The position numbers were made by a program, and so were the translations under genes. A stretch of 64,000 nucleotides of DNA, from assembly GCA_013399695.1 (NCBI GenBank), contig VXAU01002242.1, positions 348,088 to 412,087 on the forward strand, written 5' to 3'. The stretch comes from Formicarius rufipectus. Taxonomy: Eukaryota; Chordata; Aves; Passeriformes; Formicariidae. Positions 1 through 13,875 of the stretch are shown piece after piece (position 1 is the stretch's first letter; every line of letters starts with the position of its first letter). The notes below the pieces were generated by a model, which saw only the letters and a list, made by a program, of their open reading frames with translations, searched no databases and had not been told where the DNA came from.

Positions 1-1633
1 TTGCTGCCTTCTATGTACAACAGTCTTGAATGGTAACATTCAATGCATGGCACTAAATAATCAGCCTATTCAATTTTTATTGTTTCCCCATATTAATTTT
101 GGCATTAAAAATACAAAAACAACGAAGGAGATGAGTTTGGGTTGTTTTTTTAAATTTAAGATTAAGATTTTTTAATTTTAAGATTTAAGATTAATGCAGC
201 TCTCTGATCATCTCCCTGCCTTCCCTTTTTAATGTGTCTGTTCTTTAGCATGGATTATAGTTGCATTTATCATATAAACCAAATCCGTTTAGCCCCACCT
301 TCACCTGATGCACATTAGCCTTATCATTTTGCATAGTAAATACAGAGAGGAACAGGATGTATTTCCCTATGGAGATGTGCTCTCTGGAATCCTGCCGCTT
401 GGACACTGGCTGCTCCTGCCATCATCAGCACCACCAGGACGAAGGTGGTGAGAGGAGGGTTGATATGATACTGTGGCAGAGCACAGCCACGGGTTGGCTC
501 TGTTTTATGGCCCCACAGCAGGACAGAAAGTGGCAGACAATGTCCCGTAATAGCACCCAGAGCTGTCGTTTTTGGAGCAGACTCAGAAGAGTAAGTCAGG
601 TGACTTCTTACTGTTTCTGACTCTTTCTGTGAAATCAAGTGTTCGCATTGGTGCAAATCTGAGGAGGACAGGAAGCAGGCAGGGGACATCGCTTGGCCAT
701 GTCAGGTCACAGAAGGCACTCCTGGGATGCTCCAAGAGCAAAGAACTGAGGGAAAAATTTTCCCCTGCTTCTCCCCTGCCATTACAATGTCTCCATCTAA
801 TCTTCCTTTTGACACACCTGACAATATAAACATGTTCTTTGCAACCCCAGGGGACTTTGCCAGATGCAATTTGTCATTGAAATAGTTTGATCAAATTAAT
901 TTTTCTTTTTGTAATTTTTTTCTTAAATTACCTCAGCACTTTCAGAGGAAAATGTAGGGATTTTTAATCAATATGACAGCTGATTGTTTTGAGGTTTTTT
1001 TACAGCATCTGACACAGCTGACACCACTGTTCTTTTCATAAATATCTGCCACATTAGTTTAAAGCTGTGATTAAAGCTGCTCTGCATGCTGCTGGCAAGG
1101 CAGCTGGACCTGCACGAATTATGATAATAACCAGAGAAGCTCCTTCCTGAGAAGAGTGCTGTTTCTGTAGCCGTGTCAGACAAGTGCTGCCTTTTAAGAA
1201 TGATTGCTCTGCTCTAAATGACATTTTTGGCTTTCTCTTAGAAAAGTAAGTTATTTATTTTCCTGTGATTTTAACTAAAGAACACTATCATCCCTAGAGA
1301 ACAATTTTGGTTTTCAGCACTGGAGCATTTACTTTCAGCTGTATCAAGTGCCTGTAAGTATAAAAGTCTGTGGTTTCATGGGCTTGAAAAATGTCTGCTC
1401 TTAAGGACTTCTAAGCTAGTTTCTCTGTGGCCCTCACCAGTCCAACAATTTCAGAAGATGGCTGTGTATCACCTGGCCAATGCTCCCTGATCATCTGCCA
1501 TTTGTGAGAAAATACATAGATAACCAGAAGATGGTTATACTCAAAGTTGAAGCAGGATATGAATGTACATGGTTATAATGCTATCATTAAAACAGCAAAA
1601 TTTTGTCTGGAAAAGCTGTTTTCTGGAGAGTAA
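1..1633. other. Unannotated AT-rich DNA, no gene seen
   Basis: No coding region, RNA gene or recognisable transposon was found. The only internal structure is a short imperfect duplication of a TTTAAGATTAAGA-like unit at about 151-194. Open frames are short and show no family resemblance. Confidence 0.6.
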
Positions 1634-2175
1634 CCAGAGTCAGAGAACTGCTCAGGTTGGAAAGGACCTCAAAAGACCATCTTGTCCAACCTTTTGTGTG
1701 AGAGGGAACTTAGAAGACATTGCCTCACATCCTAATCAATTGCATCTTGAGAACCATTGACAATGGGGACTTTACCCCATCCCTGGGGAGGTTGTTCCAG
1801 TGAACGATCGTACCCACCGTAAAACATGTCTTTCTTATGTAAAGATAAAACATTTCCTGGTGCAATTTGTACCTGTTACCCCTTGTCTACTAAACATGAC
1901 TCCTTGTGAAGAGAGAGAAGGATCTCCATCCTCTTTGCAGCTGCCCTTTAAGTACTGGAATACTGTGAGAAGATCCACCCTGAGCCTCCTCTTCCCCGGG
2001 GACTAAAAGTCCAACTCCTTTGCTATTTCTCAAGGGGCAGGTTCTCCAGTTCTTTGGTCATCTTCACAACCTTCCTTGGGACTTTCTCTAGTCTTTCCAT
2101 GTTTCTCTTGAATTATAGGGACCAGAAGTGAACACGGTACTCAGGTGTGGCCTGACAAGTGCTGAGGGCAGTCAC
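1634..2175 (-). mobile_element. CR1 LINE fragment (3' end), minus strand
   Basis: On the plus strand this reads as the reverse complement of the avian CR1 3' region. It opens with a degraded terminal repeat and CTCAGGTTGGAAAGGACCTC, then CATCTTGTCCAACC, CATCCCTGGGGAGGTTGTTCCAGTG, and ends near GTGAACACGGTACTCAGGTGTGGCCTG. CR1 is a non-LTR retrotransposon whose single-copy insertions are usually 5'-truncated, which fits a 540 bp piece holding only the last part of the reverse transcriptase frame and the 3' UTR. The frame has many stops and the terminal 8-mers are eroded, so the copy is old and dead. The left (element 3') boundary is good to a few bases; the right boundary is approximate. Naming a CR1 subfamily needs a repeat library. 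Confidence 0.93.
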
Positions 2176-5100
2176 AGACACCAAAGGAGGGCACCACATG
2201 GGGAAATTACAAACTCAGCTGGAACTGAAGAGTTTCTGCCTTGCACAGGGGCAAGATACCTCTGACTGACAGCAGCTCGTCTCTCTGAAAAACAACATCT
2301 CCCACCTCTGACCAATTTCTACCTGCCAGCTTCCCCTGCATTTGGGGAGGCTCCACCCACCACGGTGCTGGCAGGACTCAGGCGTGCACGGGAGGGCACA
2401 AACTGACGGCACAGCTGCCCTCCCAGCAGCCAGCACAGAGCACAAGCTGTAGTGCTGCACTGCCCAGAGCAAGGAGGTAAGCAGTGAGACCTTTGGTGAC
2501 CAAGCTGTGTGTGGCCATGGCCATGGTCCAGGTAGCACATAGATGTATTCTTTGAATGAAGCTAGTCCCTGATGCTGGAGCAAGGAGAGCAGGACCACAG
2601 AGCTAAAGGCTAGATGCCTTGTTAATGGCAAAGTGTACACCTGCACTCATCATTGATTACTGATATGAATCAGGATCATATTGATGAACAATCCACTGAG
2701 GGAAAGTCTTAAAACAACTAATAAGAGGAAAACATGTGCATATACAGATCAGCCTACAATTCGTGATTACCAGAGGCATTTTGACACTCAATTCTTGCCA
2801 CACTGAATAATTAATATATTATTTGTGCTAGAAGTAAATAATATACATGGAACATATCATCCACAAAATGGTATTAAACAAAACCATGCTATTGCCATCT
2901 TCTCATGCCAACAGGTGTGTGGGGGGGAAATAAAGGGAAAAAAAAAAAAAAAGGCAATAACTCCCAAATGATAAACAATCACAAAATAAAAAAATAATGA
3001 TACTTGTAAGCTCAGTCATTCTGCAGTTCTTACAGGTTTCAGACAAGACACATGGTCACCAGCTAGAGTCAACATTCATGACTTGTGTTCCATTTCAAAT
3101 AAATCTGTTGCCATGTGCTCCTGTCCTTTAGTGGTATCACGCTCCAATATGAGCCTCCCAGTGCCACAGAGCCTGCCCAGTGCTCAGGCCCAGACGGAGT
3201 CCACAGCACTGGTGTCTGCAGCTCTTGCCAGAAATGCTGCTTGGTTTGAGTCTTGTACTAAGCTAAAATCTCTGTCATCATTGTCCTAGTTTGTTTAGGC
3301 CTCTTGAATTATTATTGGAGATAAAAGTAACAGCAAATTATTTTGAGCAAATAAGGTCAATAGAATTGGTGTAAATAAGCTGGTTGACTGTGCTGACAGG
3401 GATCCATTGCACTGGGGAAAGCAGTAAGACCAAGGGGCAGGACAGCGATTTATGGTCTGGTGGGGCTGGCCTGGGAAGGGTGGTGACCTGGTCTGGAGAA
3501 CAGGGGAAGTTGTACCTGGAGACACACATAGCAGGAGATAGAAAACAGGTCCTGAATGCAAGCTGCCCATTTGGCCTGGTGCATTTATCACTAGTTTCTG
3601 GTCAGAGGACCAAAGGAGCAGGCTTGGACAATGCAGGAGTCTGGTTGCTAAATCCTCTGACTTTCATCTGCCATCGAGTTTTCAGGTCTCATGGACAAGG
3701 TCTGCTTCAAAAACCTCAGGTCAAGCACGGCATGTGCATTATGCAGTGCATTTGCAATGGCCTTTAGACAGGCTGTCAGCAGAATTGCTGTCACCACCTC
3801 TCCTGAGATGTCTGTGAAACCTTCTGTAACTATTCTGGCCGCTGGCTCTTTTTCGTGCATGCCCAGCTGATGACTTGTACTGGTTAGTGCATGGTCTCTG
3901 AGGGAATTTGTGAACGTGCTCTGAAAATACATCAGGCAACTCCTTTGTTAGCATACCTTCTAGTATGAGGCCCAAATTAGACCATGAGTTCCTTCACATC
4001 CCATTAACCTGAGGCTGAGGGATAGAAAGGACTGGTGAGAGAGCCCCATGGTGCTGTTTCCACCTCTGGACACTCTTGACAGCAATGGCCAACTGCTGTG
4101 ACCAGTGGTATTGCCCACACACACCAAATTCCTGCTCACAGCTCCTGCCCTATAGCAGTTAGTCCCAGCCCACTGTCACTGACTCGGTGAGTGACAGCTG
4201 TGATTGCTTCTCCTCCACGTGTACCCTCTTTGCCCTTGGCTCCTTACCTCCTCCAAACTCTCTGGCACAGCACCCACTACTTCCTGGGGGTGCTTGCAGG
4301 GAACACAAGCTGACCAATTCCCATGAATTCTGTCCTGGAGGGATCCACTCGCTGTGTGAGTGGATTGTGCATCTGGGAAGGCAAACACATGGAACCTTCT
4401 GCCCAGTGGGGAAAAAAGCCCAGTGTGGTCTGTAATGGCAGAATATTTCATGATATAGCAAAGGCGGGGGAAGGCTTGCTAGTCATGCAGCTGGGTTGGG
4501 GTATGAAGCTACTGTGTGAATCTGATGCATCTGGGGATGACCAAGGAGGACTTCAGTCTCCCTGGGATCTTCTGTGGTGAGTACCTGTAAAGACAGGGAA
4601 ACTGAGTATGGGACACTCTTTGTTTCCTCCATAGCCTCCAAACATCCTCTACATTTTCCTCCTTCTCCTTTCCTCGACTTATTCCAGGAGAGTAAAAGTC
4701 CTCGGTGTGCACATGTTCCCATCCAAAAGTACCAGAAGCCTGAAAACATGGAAATTGCAATGTGGATGGAGGACAGGATCCCAGTGACTCAAGCTGAAAC
4801 AGGTTCACTGGGGACTCCTCACTTCTACAGAGACTTGTGCTGGAGTAGCACTTGTGGCTGGGGAAGACAGCTTGTCTGGAAGCCCCATTCCTTAATCAGG
4901 CTTTCCAAGAGATGTATAACTGTGACATGGCTTTCAGGTCTGTGACCAGTCCCTTTTCCAACCATACTGTGCACCTTCACTGCCTGCTGGGCACTTGTGG
5001 CATGAAGGAGCAGGTCTGTGCATGAGGCTGGAAAAGGCGGGCGCTGAGAGTGCTGGTGATGGATGGTATGTCTTGCAGTCCTCCTCAGGCATGAGGGTGT

Positions 5101-7029
5101 GAGCTAGCAAATGAACCTAAATGGGGGTGAGTGCTTGAAATGAGTGCCTGGACATCTGGGGTGTTATTAGCAATCTAGGGGAATTAGATCTGCTGTCTGG
5201 GGCAATTGCATCATTACTCAGCGTAGGCTCATACCCAGAGGGGGAATTTTACTCTTTGGGAGCCTAAACTAGGGCAGATGAAACTCAGGCACTGGGCTTA
5301 TAGATAATTAATAATGCTGTCAATACATTCAGGCCATTTTTCTCTTTGTCTTTTATTCCAGAACAGAGACTTCTTATTATTTTATTAATTTGCTTGTGTT
5401 ACTTAAAAAGTAATTCACAAACAGGGTGGATTGCTTGTGATATTTCTTCAGTGCCAATATGGCTTGGTGAAATGGCTACGAAAGCTTGCCCAGAGCTTGG
5501 AGAGCAACGTGAGTCTGAACAACATGCTGCCTGCCCCAGCCGTACTGTAGGAAGGTGCCAGCATCACCCTGGCACATACTTAGCCTGGGGCCAAAGTCTG
5601 CCCTTAGAAGGAACACAGCAGAATTATATTCTCTCAAAAATACGACAAATATCAATGGGCTTTCATTGCTTCTGTGAGTTCATATAAATCGTAAAAATAA
5701 TTCTATTTCCAATGCATTCTGCCATGTCTTGAGGGGACTGTGCCATTTGAAGGCAAAAGGGTCAGCATTTTACTCCTTGTTTTAGGGTACATTATTTCAG
5801 CTCATAAATTTTCATGACTTTGTTTCTGCTCTTAAAAAACATTTCATGTGGGTATTTTGACCTCACAAACCAACAGTCAGGATTATTCCCTGAAGTGTCA
5901 TGGGAGGGGTGAAGGGCTGCTGTTTTCTGAGGTTATTTTGGGAGTTTGTTACTTGACTGCAGTTTGTGTCTGGCTAAAGCACATTTTGTCCACAGCCATC
6001 ACTTTCAAAACTTTTTTTTAGTTTGTTCTTTTTCCTTAAAACCTGTGCTCAGAGGTTTCTATTTATGCTTTCTGTCTCCCATTGAATGCACAGGTCAGTT
6101 CCCAAAACAAAGTCAAGACATAGAGGTCTGCAGGTGTCCAGCTGTGGTCTGTTTCGTGTAAGAAACCTGATTTAAACTAGTCAATAAAACAGGGAAATGC
6201 ATCATCACTCCTTTTTTCTCCTTTCTAAACACTTTCAAGTGACAGGTCACGGAACAAGCAATTATAAAATTACACAGTACTATAATAACAAAGAAACAAA
6301 TATTTATAATTAATTAAAAGTAACAAAGGAAAGATTTGAATCTAAAATGAGCTGTCATTTGCAGGAGCTGGATGTGGTGCACTGTTCCTCTCTCAGCATG
6401 AGACCCTCACAGCACGCTGGCTGTGGATTGCGAGTGCACCTCTCTGTGGTGCACTCCGGGAGGGGGAAATTAAATATGTTGTCAGACACAATTAAAAACT
6501 GCAAATGTTTATCATTCTTAATTAGACTGCAGAACACTTATTGCCAACCTCCCCGAAAGCTTACTATTGAAAACAAATTATTCTGAGAGCATTTTTAATG
6601 TAACTGTTTTGCAACTTGCTGAAATATTTACATGTTCTTTAGTAAGGCTGGTGGCTTGAGACTGACCAGCAGACCCTGTCCGTGGAAGAAGTCTCACATG
6701 AAATTTAAACTAGACAACTAGGAAAAGTATTTCAAAGTGAGCAATGGCTTTGAGCTGGCTTCAATCCACACATTCCTTCTCAGTGATTGAGAACATCCCC
6801 CATTGTGACAGTGAGCATATTATAGAGACTTGTAGTGGGAATCACACTGGTGACTGATTGAACTGTGGCAATTGCTATATTCTGGTAAAAGTAGTTTACA
6901 TTTGTATTACGTTTTCAGCATGTTTTGTACCACTCTGCTAAATCAGAAATCCTACACAACACCTTCAAATGAGTATCTTTGACATTAAGCCTCACACCCT
7001 TCACCCACGGCATACCCAAAAGAAGCTGG
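2176..7029. other. Unique intergenic or intronic DNA, no gene seen
   Basis: Mostly AT-rich with moderately GC-richer patches at about 2300-2600, 3380-3500 and 4170-4450. A run of seven G is followed closely by a 15-base A tract at 2938-2952. No open frame here resembles a known family, and no splice-site plus codon-bias combination stood out. Confidence 0.55.
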
Positions 7030-7760
7030 TCAGAGAGTACTGGACTCCAACACGACTGTTTAATAACAAGACCATTTTGGAACTGTGTTGTTCGTGAATT
7101 TACATGTCTTTGAGTTTTGTCAGAGAGTTTCTCATCAGAGAAACTTACTTAAGTAAACGCTAGCAGCAATGACAACTGGCAACTCTAATTACACTTGACA
7201 GAGTACAAGACAGTCTTTTTTCTTCCTACCAGATGTTTCTACTGCTGCGTGCTCCCTCATCTACTAATTCCTGCCCCCGGTAGAACTTATTAAGACACGC
7301 ACCTGTCATTTGGTATATCACAAATAGCTGGTAAGACATGTAAAGTGTAGCAATGTGCAGCAGAAATGCCAGTGTAAACAGCCTCACTCTGTCATAGAAG
7401 ACTACCTTCAAAAGTGAAGAGTGACGTGGGATAAATGCTTGTCACCCAGGTGAAGCGATGAATCGGCAGCGGAGGCAGTCAGGGGGTTGCATCCGAAAAG
7501 GTATCAGGGTGCATCCCTGCCCACACACTTCAGGGCTGATGTGCTCTTGTGATCCTCATATAGTCATGTCTGTGCCTTCACCGCTCAGGTGTTCTTGCAG
7601 ACTCATGCTTGATTAAGTAGAGGAGGCAGACGGGATGAGCTGACGACTGCTGCGGTATGATACGGCGAGGTAGACTGGCACGATGTTTCCATTCCAGATA
7701 AATCACGGCATAATAATCTGTCAGCATGCACTGATACAGTCTCCCATTTTTCTTCATTCA
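7030..7760. promoter_or_regulatory. Candidate conserved non-coding element, CpG-dense
   Basis: Within 7412-7700 I count about 13 CpG dinucleotides in under 300 bp, against very few in the several kilobases on either side. Examples are GATGAATCGGCAGCGG, CATCCGAAAAGG, GACGGGATGAGCTGACGACT and GATACGGCGAGG. Unmethylated or selectively maintained CpG is typical of bird regulatory elements, and this patch carries no recognisable repeat. A 61-codon hydrophobic minus-strand frame at 7226-7411 crosses its left part, but it has no convincing exon structure and I do not call it a gene. The regulatory reading is inference from base composition only; an old GC-rich repeat or a lost retrocopy are alternatives. 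Confidence 0.3.
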
Positions 7761-9820
7761 TGTATGAATTTTTGTTTAATACCTCATTAGTTTGCCTTCA
7801 ATGTATAGAATAAGATCTAATTTTTGCTGCCAGACACAAGGAAGGCAGAGCAAAAAGGTGTTCTGTGGGGGAAGGAAACACACCAGATTTCAAAGATCCT
7901 GGAACAACTTTCCTGATGTGGAGCAAGATGATAAGAACAAGAAATGGGTGTACACTGATAAGGACGTTGGTAGCAAAACCCTGGCAAGTTAAAATGTCAC
8001 ATTATTGGGAAAATGCCCAAGCAATGCCTCACCAGCTGATTGTGAAATATTTTCCACTTGTCCCAACTGCTGCAAGTTCTTACTAATAAATTCTAGAAAG
8101 CATGGAGACATGCAGATCTTTAGATCAAGTTTGCCTAGTGTTGTGTGCATACAAATCTACCATGATCTATCTGGGGAAGAGACACATATGCTGGCTGATG
8201 CTGGTGGAGAGGCAAAATTCCCATACCTTCATTCCTTCTTCCTAATAAACCTACCCCAAAAACATTCACAATGTAAAAATTTAAAATGAGCTTCAGTTCG
8301 TTATGGGCTGCTGTTTATTCTACTTTGTAGAGAATTAGGATTTGGGAAGTCTAATTGAGCTATTTTGTGCCTTCTGGGGAAAAAAATATCAGTATATCTT
8401 CTCTTACTTATGTACCACAGGCAAAAATCAGGAGATTCCTGATTGCTGTGAGAACTAACCAAGTCCGTGAGCTTGTTACAGAGAAACAACGACAAGAAAA
8501 AAAACCAACAACCTACTTAAAAACTTTTGGAGAGATCTTGGTAGTCTGGAGGTTATATTTTTTATATCTTCCCATCTCAAGAACCAAGAGCTTTTATGAT
8601 TACTAGTCCAGATATTTTGAGCCAAGAAGTGGCTGTAACATTTCAAAAATAGGTTTTATATGCTAAAAAATAATTCATGCTTCAAGGGTCAGATACCTCA
8701 AAATCTGCTAAAATTGGGAGACTGGGAATTTTTCCTTTTCATTGGCATAAAGGTTTCTATTTCTAGCAATATCCAATATAGTATATATGGGGCATTAAAG
8801 CTCTGACATTTCTAGGCAAAGAAAATTTGTCACTGTTGTAGCACTGATGGTTACCTTTCTAATAGCTCACACAGGTGTCATTTTAGAAGAAATTCTGTGT
8901 CTGAAGTAAAGAAGAGGAAATATTAGCTACAGGGAACTGTTCCTATTTGGGAACTGTTGAAATAAAAGCTAGGTGATCAGGTTTGAGAAACAGGTAAAGT
9001 GGTTAAAGGTGTATGATATATTCCAATATAAGGTATCACTGTAATTCAACTCCCCATCCCAAAATATGCCACTATATATCATCAGTCAGAGATCTGTGTG
9101 TGAGCTCTGTTGACTGATTATCAAGGGACTGGGAGAGGCAGCAAATACAAAACTATAACAGAGAACAATTATGGGCAGATTGGCCTAGGGCAGTTGAGTA
9201 ATAGGCCCTGCTTCCCCATGTCCATGTCTCTCCCCCAGAGCATGAACCAATGTCCCCAGGTCTCACCTCATGGTGCTGAAATCATGGGGTGCAGAACCAG
9301 GTCATGCCAGTGCTTTGCCTGCCCTGCCACCACACCAGTCCCTGGGAATTCAGCAAAAAAACACTCGAGTTCACAACATCCCCTTTCTTCCTCCAGCCAT
9401 TTCACTAATTTTTGCTAATAGCCTCATCAGCCAGGAAGGGTTTGAGTAACTATTAAGAGATGTGCCAAAAGGGTTTCCCTGGCTCAGGACTGAATGAGGC
9501 TGGACAACAAAATCTCTGCCCCAAATCACACCCAAGAGAGCTCAATTTGCTGTATTGATTATTTGTTTATCCTCCTAGCACATGCTTCCACTGTGGAGAT
9601 GAGGGAGAAAATACAGATGGGTTTTCTTATGCACCAGCTGATGCACATTCCCAGAGATTGGGTAAAATGGGAGAATTTTATTTTTTTTGTGATAACTTTT
9701 ATTTTGAGTGCTAAATGCATACAGAATGCATCTAGGTTTTTAACTTTGGGTAATTAGATTCCTAAGTTGCTATGACATCAAAAAGTGAACAACTATAAGT
9801 ATAGATAAGTATATTCTACA

Positions 9821-9862
9821 GGTATATATTATATAAAAATATATATTATATATAATTTTATA
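9821..9862. repeat. TA-rich low-complexity tract
   Basis: An imperfect alternation of TATAT, ATTATA and AAAATATAT units. It is likely a decayed (TA)n microsatellite; no flanking gene is visible. Confidence 0.8.
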
Positions 9863-12800
9863 AATACGAGTATACAATATTGAACAGTTATTTCTCTTGA
9901 CTTTTCGTACATGTAAATACAGCTCAGCCTCCAGAACCTTTACTTTATCTACATGAACATACTGCTTTTGATGATAATGTACTCCCTGGTTTGTTCTCCC
10001 ACTGGTTTACATTTCCTATAGCTAGTTTTTCAAACACAAAACGGCACCATAGAGCTTAGGCAATTATTTCCAATGTCTGGGCATATTTATCAAGCAGAAT
10101 CAAGTATTGATCATCTGTAGAGAAGGTCTCAGCATTCCCTCACATTTTCCAGCTGGCCAGCTGGAGGGGAAGTGTATTTTTATCAGTGAATTGAAAGTTG
10201 GGTTTGTATTCCTGTTTTTAGACAAAACTCATCGGGCTTTGTTGTTCTAGGTTTGTAACAGAAAACAGTCAAACTGCCTGCTTTTCTCAACTGTTGCCAT
10301 TGATTCATTTGGCTGTTCTGTTTCAAATTTGGCACATCATGTTTTTATAATGCTTAGATCAAAAGAGTTGATGTGAAAGGAGGCAACTGCTTTGTATGAC
10401 GAAGATTATTTTAGGATTCTAAGACTAAGTACTTAATACCTTTTCTGTTCAATTTTTATCTGCATGTCAGCTAAATCAGTCAGAAGAAGAAATTTCTGTC
10501 ACCTAAACATCTTTTGCCAGGAGAATCCTGCTACTTTCAAGGAAGAAAATTCCTTCCCAGCATGATTTGCAGGCCCAGCATCACACCACTATAAAGAACG
10601 AGTGCTGGCTGTGCTCTTCATCCTTCACTGCTGAGGCCCTTATTGCCAGAGGGTTTTAAAGAACTGTAAGATCACTGCAGAGTCATGTCACTCTAATACA
10701 GCAAATGTGTATTAGTACTTCTGCTTTAGAGATGAAAAATACAAAATTAGAGGGAAATAGCAAATTAATCCAATGCCTTACTGGATAACCTGTGGGCAAA
10801 CCATGAGTCTGTCTCCTGGTCTCCTTACTCTGTGTTCTAACCACAGATCCATCATTACTATGTACTTCATGGATGTGTTCATACTGTTACTACTTCTAAT
10901 ACCGCTATTTCAGCAGATGCCCTGTTTAACTGATAGAATAAGTTGTTCTATTTCCAAATTTTCCACACACTGTTCTGTATATTGCAACACAAAGGACTTT
11001 TTGGGTGAAAAAATCTGTCTAAGAAGAGAGAGACCAACTCCTTTGTCCATTCACAAGGACAAACTTTCATTTTCCATAACAGTAATTCCATGTGATAATT
11101 CATCACATATTCTCATTGAAAATCCTCCCATTTGCAGGAATGGAGCATGAAAACCACAGAGAATTCATGGAAAACTAAAATTACATTTTCATACTGATTT
11201 CCTCACATTTGTTGATTGTTTTGTGCATATGTAATCCCATGCTATAAGGTGGGGGAGTTCACAAGAACAAACCAGAAGCCACAACAGAGCACCTCACAGC
11301 TGGGAGGTGTCTAGCAGCCACAAAGGAACTGGGGCCAGGTCCTCAGCACCCCTTGGGCACTGCTGCTCATTTCAGTACAAGGGTTGTGCTGCCACCACTC
11401 AGCCTTGGCCAAGGTGCACAGGCTCCTCTTACAGACAATTAATCATATTCACTCAATTACCTAATATTTAAGCAACAGAGTCATCCCTTCTGGCTGGTAA
11501 ATGTATGGCTGTCTTCCTTTGCCAGTTGGAGGGGCAGGGTGCTGCACAGGAGCAGTGGTGGGCGTTGCATCGCAGCAGCAGCAAGGGAGGAAGACAAACT
11601 GGTCACAACTGGAGGGACTGCACAAGCCAAAACCAGGAAATACACTGTGAGCCACTTCTATATTCTCCATCCATTACCTTATCACGTGATGTGTCTGGTC
11701 TGCTTTTAAATCATTTCAGAGATGTGACTTCTACCACTTTTTCTGGAGAAGCTATTTCACAGTCGATTAGACATCCTTGTTAAAATTTTGGCTGGGTAGT
11801 CAACTCAGATCTCTTTTGCTCACTTTCTTGCCTTTACATGCAATTATACCCCTGAGAAGTGCTCTAAACAATCTCCTAATGCCTCCTTATTTGTTTTTTT
11901 TCTAGCACCTGTAAAGTTATACCAGTTTTGGACATGATGTGGGGTATCTTACAATATTTAGCTCTCAGGTTCTTTCTTGATGGATCATCCCCTATAGCCC
12001 TTATGTTAGGCATTTTATCCTTAAAGTTCTTTATAATTTGTTACCATCTTCCTAGGTAGGGTGGCACACAGGCCTGGGTGCAAGCTGTAATTTGTACAAC
12101 ACAGATTTCATATTCATAATGCTTCTAGGCTGCTCATAATTTTAAATTCTGCTCAGTGTCCTACTTTTTCCAGTAATTGTACCTTTTTTTCCCCTACCTT
12201 ATAGAGAAAGAGAAGTGAGCAGCTTTTCGATTTAATTAGTTTGGTTTCTGACAGCTTAAATATGAAACACTGTAAAGAACTGCAAGGTTAAAAGATTTTC
12301 CTGGGGTCTGTGGAACTGCAAAGAAAAATAAACATATTTTGCTTATAAAACAGAAGCAATGCTAAAAGGGATATTAAAATATTTCCCTTCCTTTGTTTTC
12401 TTAAAAGCACAGAACTGCTTCAGGAACATGTGTTGTCACACTCGCTCCGAAAATAAACTACACAGAAATGTATTCATAGTACTATCCAGATATTTTTCAT
12501 GACCACATGACAGTCAGATGTTGCAGACAAGATGCTGCCTGTTGGTATTCAGAACATTTGGTGTCACTGCATGGTAGGAGTTCTCTCTGCATTTGGTAGA
12601 AAAATTCTTTCTGAGAATCAAAAAATGATACTTTTTATTTTTTTGAAAATATGGGCATGAATCAGTAACAATATCTGATTTCAGTTTCTTAGTAGGCCTA
12701 TTCTTAATGTGAGAAACTATGAAAGTTTTGGAAATGTACATAATTGTGCTAAAATTGAGCACAAAAAAAAAATTGATAACCTACGGATTTCAGGATGGCT

Positions 12801-13782
12801 TAGAGCAGTCAGGATGAAAATAACCTGGGATGATTCTGTGTAATTATTAACAAGAAAACCTATGATGAATCTATAAAATAGTAATGTTATTAATAATAAT
12901 TTGGACTAAATTATGCAGAAACTTAAGTCAGGACCTTGAACCAGTCAATCAAGTGAAACAAAGAGTCAAACAAGTCAGGACATGCTGAAAAATACAAAAT
13001 CATTGCCATATACCTATCACAAGATCACCTGGACTCTCCAATTTTTCACAAAAAGGATAGCTATGTTTTCCCTTTGGCTGAAAAGCATTTTTGAAGTCCT
13101 CTAAGTACAGCTGGTATCATATCCATCTTCGCCCCTCATTCAATACAGTAAGATTAAAAATATGCGCAAGCATGTGGGGAAAAAATATATGAAAACCATA
13201 GATTATCTCTTTTCATGAATAGCATGGTAGAATCCAACTTTTAAAAGACATGGCTTTATTACATTTTCCTATTGTACTATCACTTGAGGATATTTCCACA
13301 TCTGGCCTTTTCAGCAAAATTTTACTCTCCTCAATATTTATTTCCTGGTGCCTGGTTTCCATCTTGCTGCTGATCAACAATCCGAAACCTTAAACACTGC
13401 CTGCAAACTGCAGCTCACTTAGAGCTACTGATCTGCATCAACGTAGTAGCCTTAACTCTTTCACCCAAACTCTTCTCCATCCAAATGTGGCAGGGCACAG
13501 AGGAAGGTCCTTTAGATGAGCCATGTGCTGCACAATGGGAGCTGCATGCAGATCACATCGTGGTCTGAGCTGTTTCTGTGAGAGAATGAGGGGGGACTAC
13601 AATTTTAGGAGATGGTCTGATTAAAGCAGATAAGCCTTTCATCTCTCTTTCTATATTTGTTTTTAGATTGCAGTGCACTAGGCTGCTCTGAAAAGCATGT
13701 GGACAACACAGACCCCACAGACCCAAGCACCTTTAAGGCAGGAGATAAGAATGAGTTTAAAGAGGAAAAGAAGACCTTTTTT

Positions 13783-13875
13783 AAAAAAAAAAAAAAAAAA
13801 TCCAAGTGAAGAAAAATAGCCTTTGGGTTTTTTTTTGGTGGTTTTTTTTTGTTTGGTTTTTTTGGGTTTTTTTTG
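13783..13875. repeat. A tract followed by a G/T homopolymer-rich tract
   Basis: Eighteen A residues (13783-13800) are followed after about 23 bp by alternating T runs and G triplets (13824-13875). The two halves are roughly complementary in A and T, so single strands could fold back. The A tract could be a relic retroposon tail, but no parent sequence is recognisable upstream. Confidence 0.8.

Noticed and set aside
7226..7411. 61-codon hydrophobic minus-strand frame that looks like a membrane segment
   Set aside because: Short, no family resemblance, no convincing splice context; the CpG-rich DNA beside it is a better explanation for its odd look.
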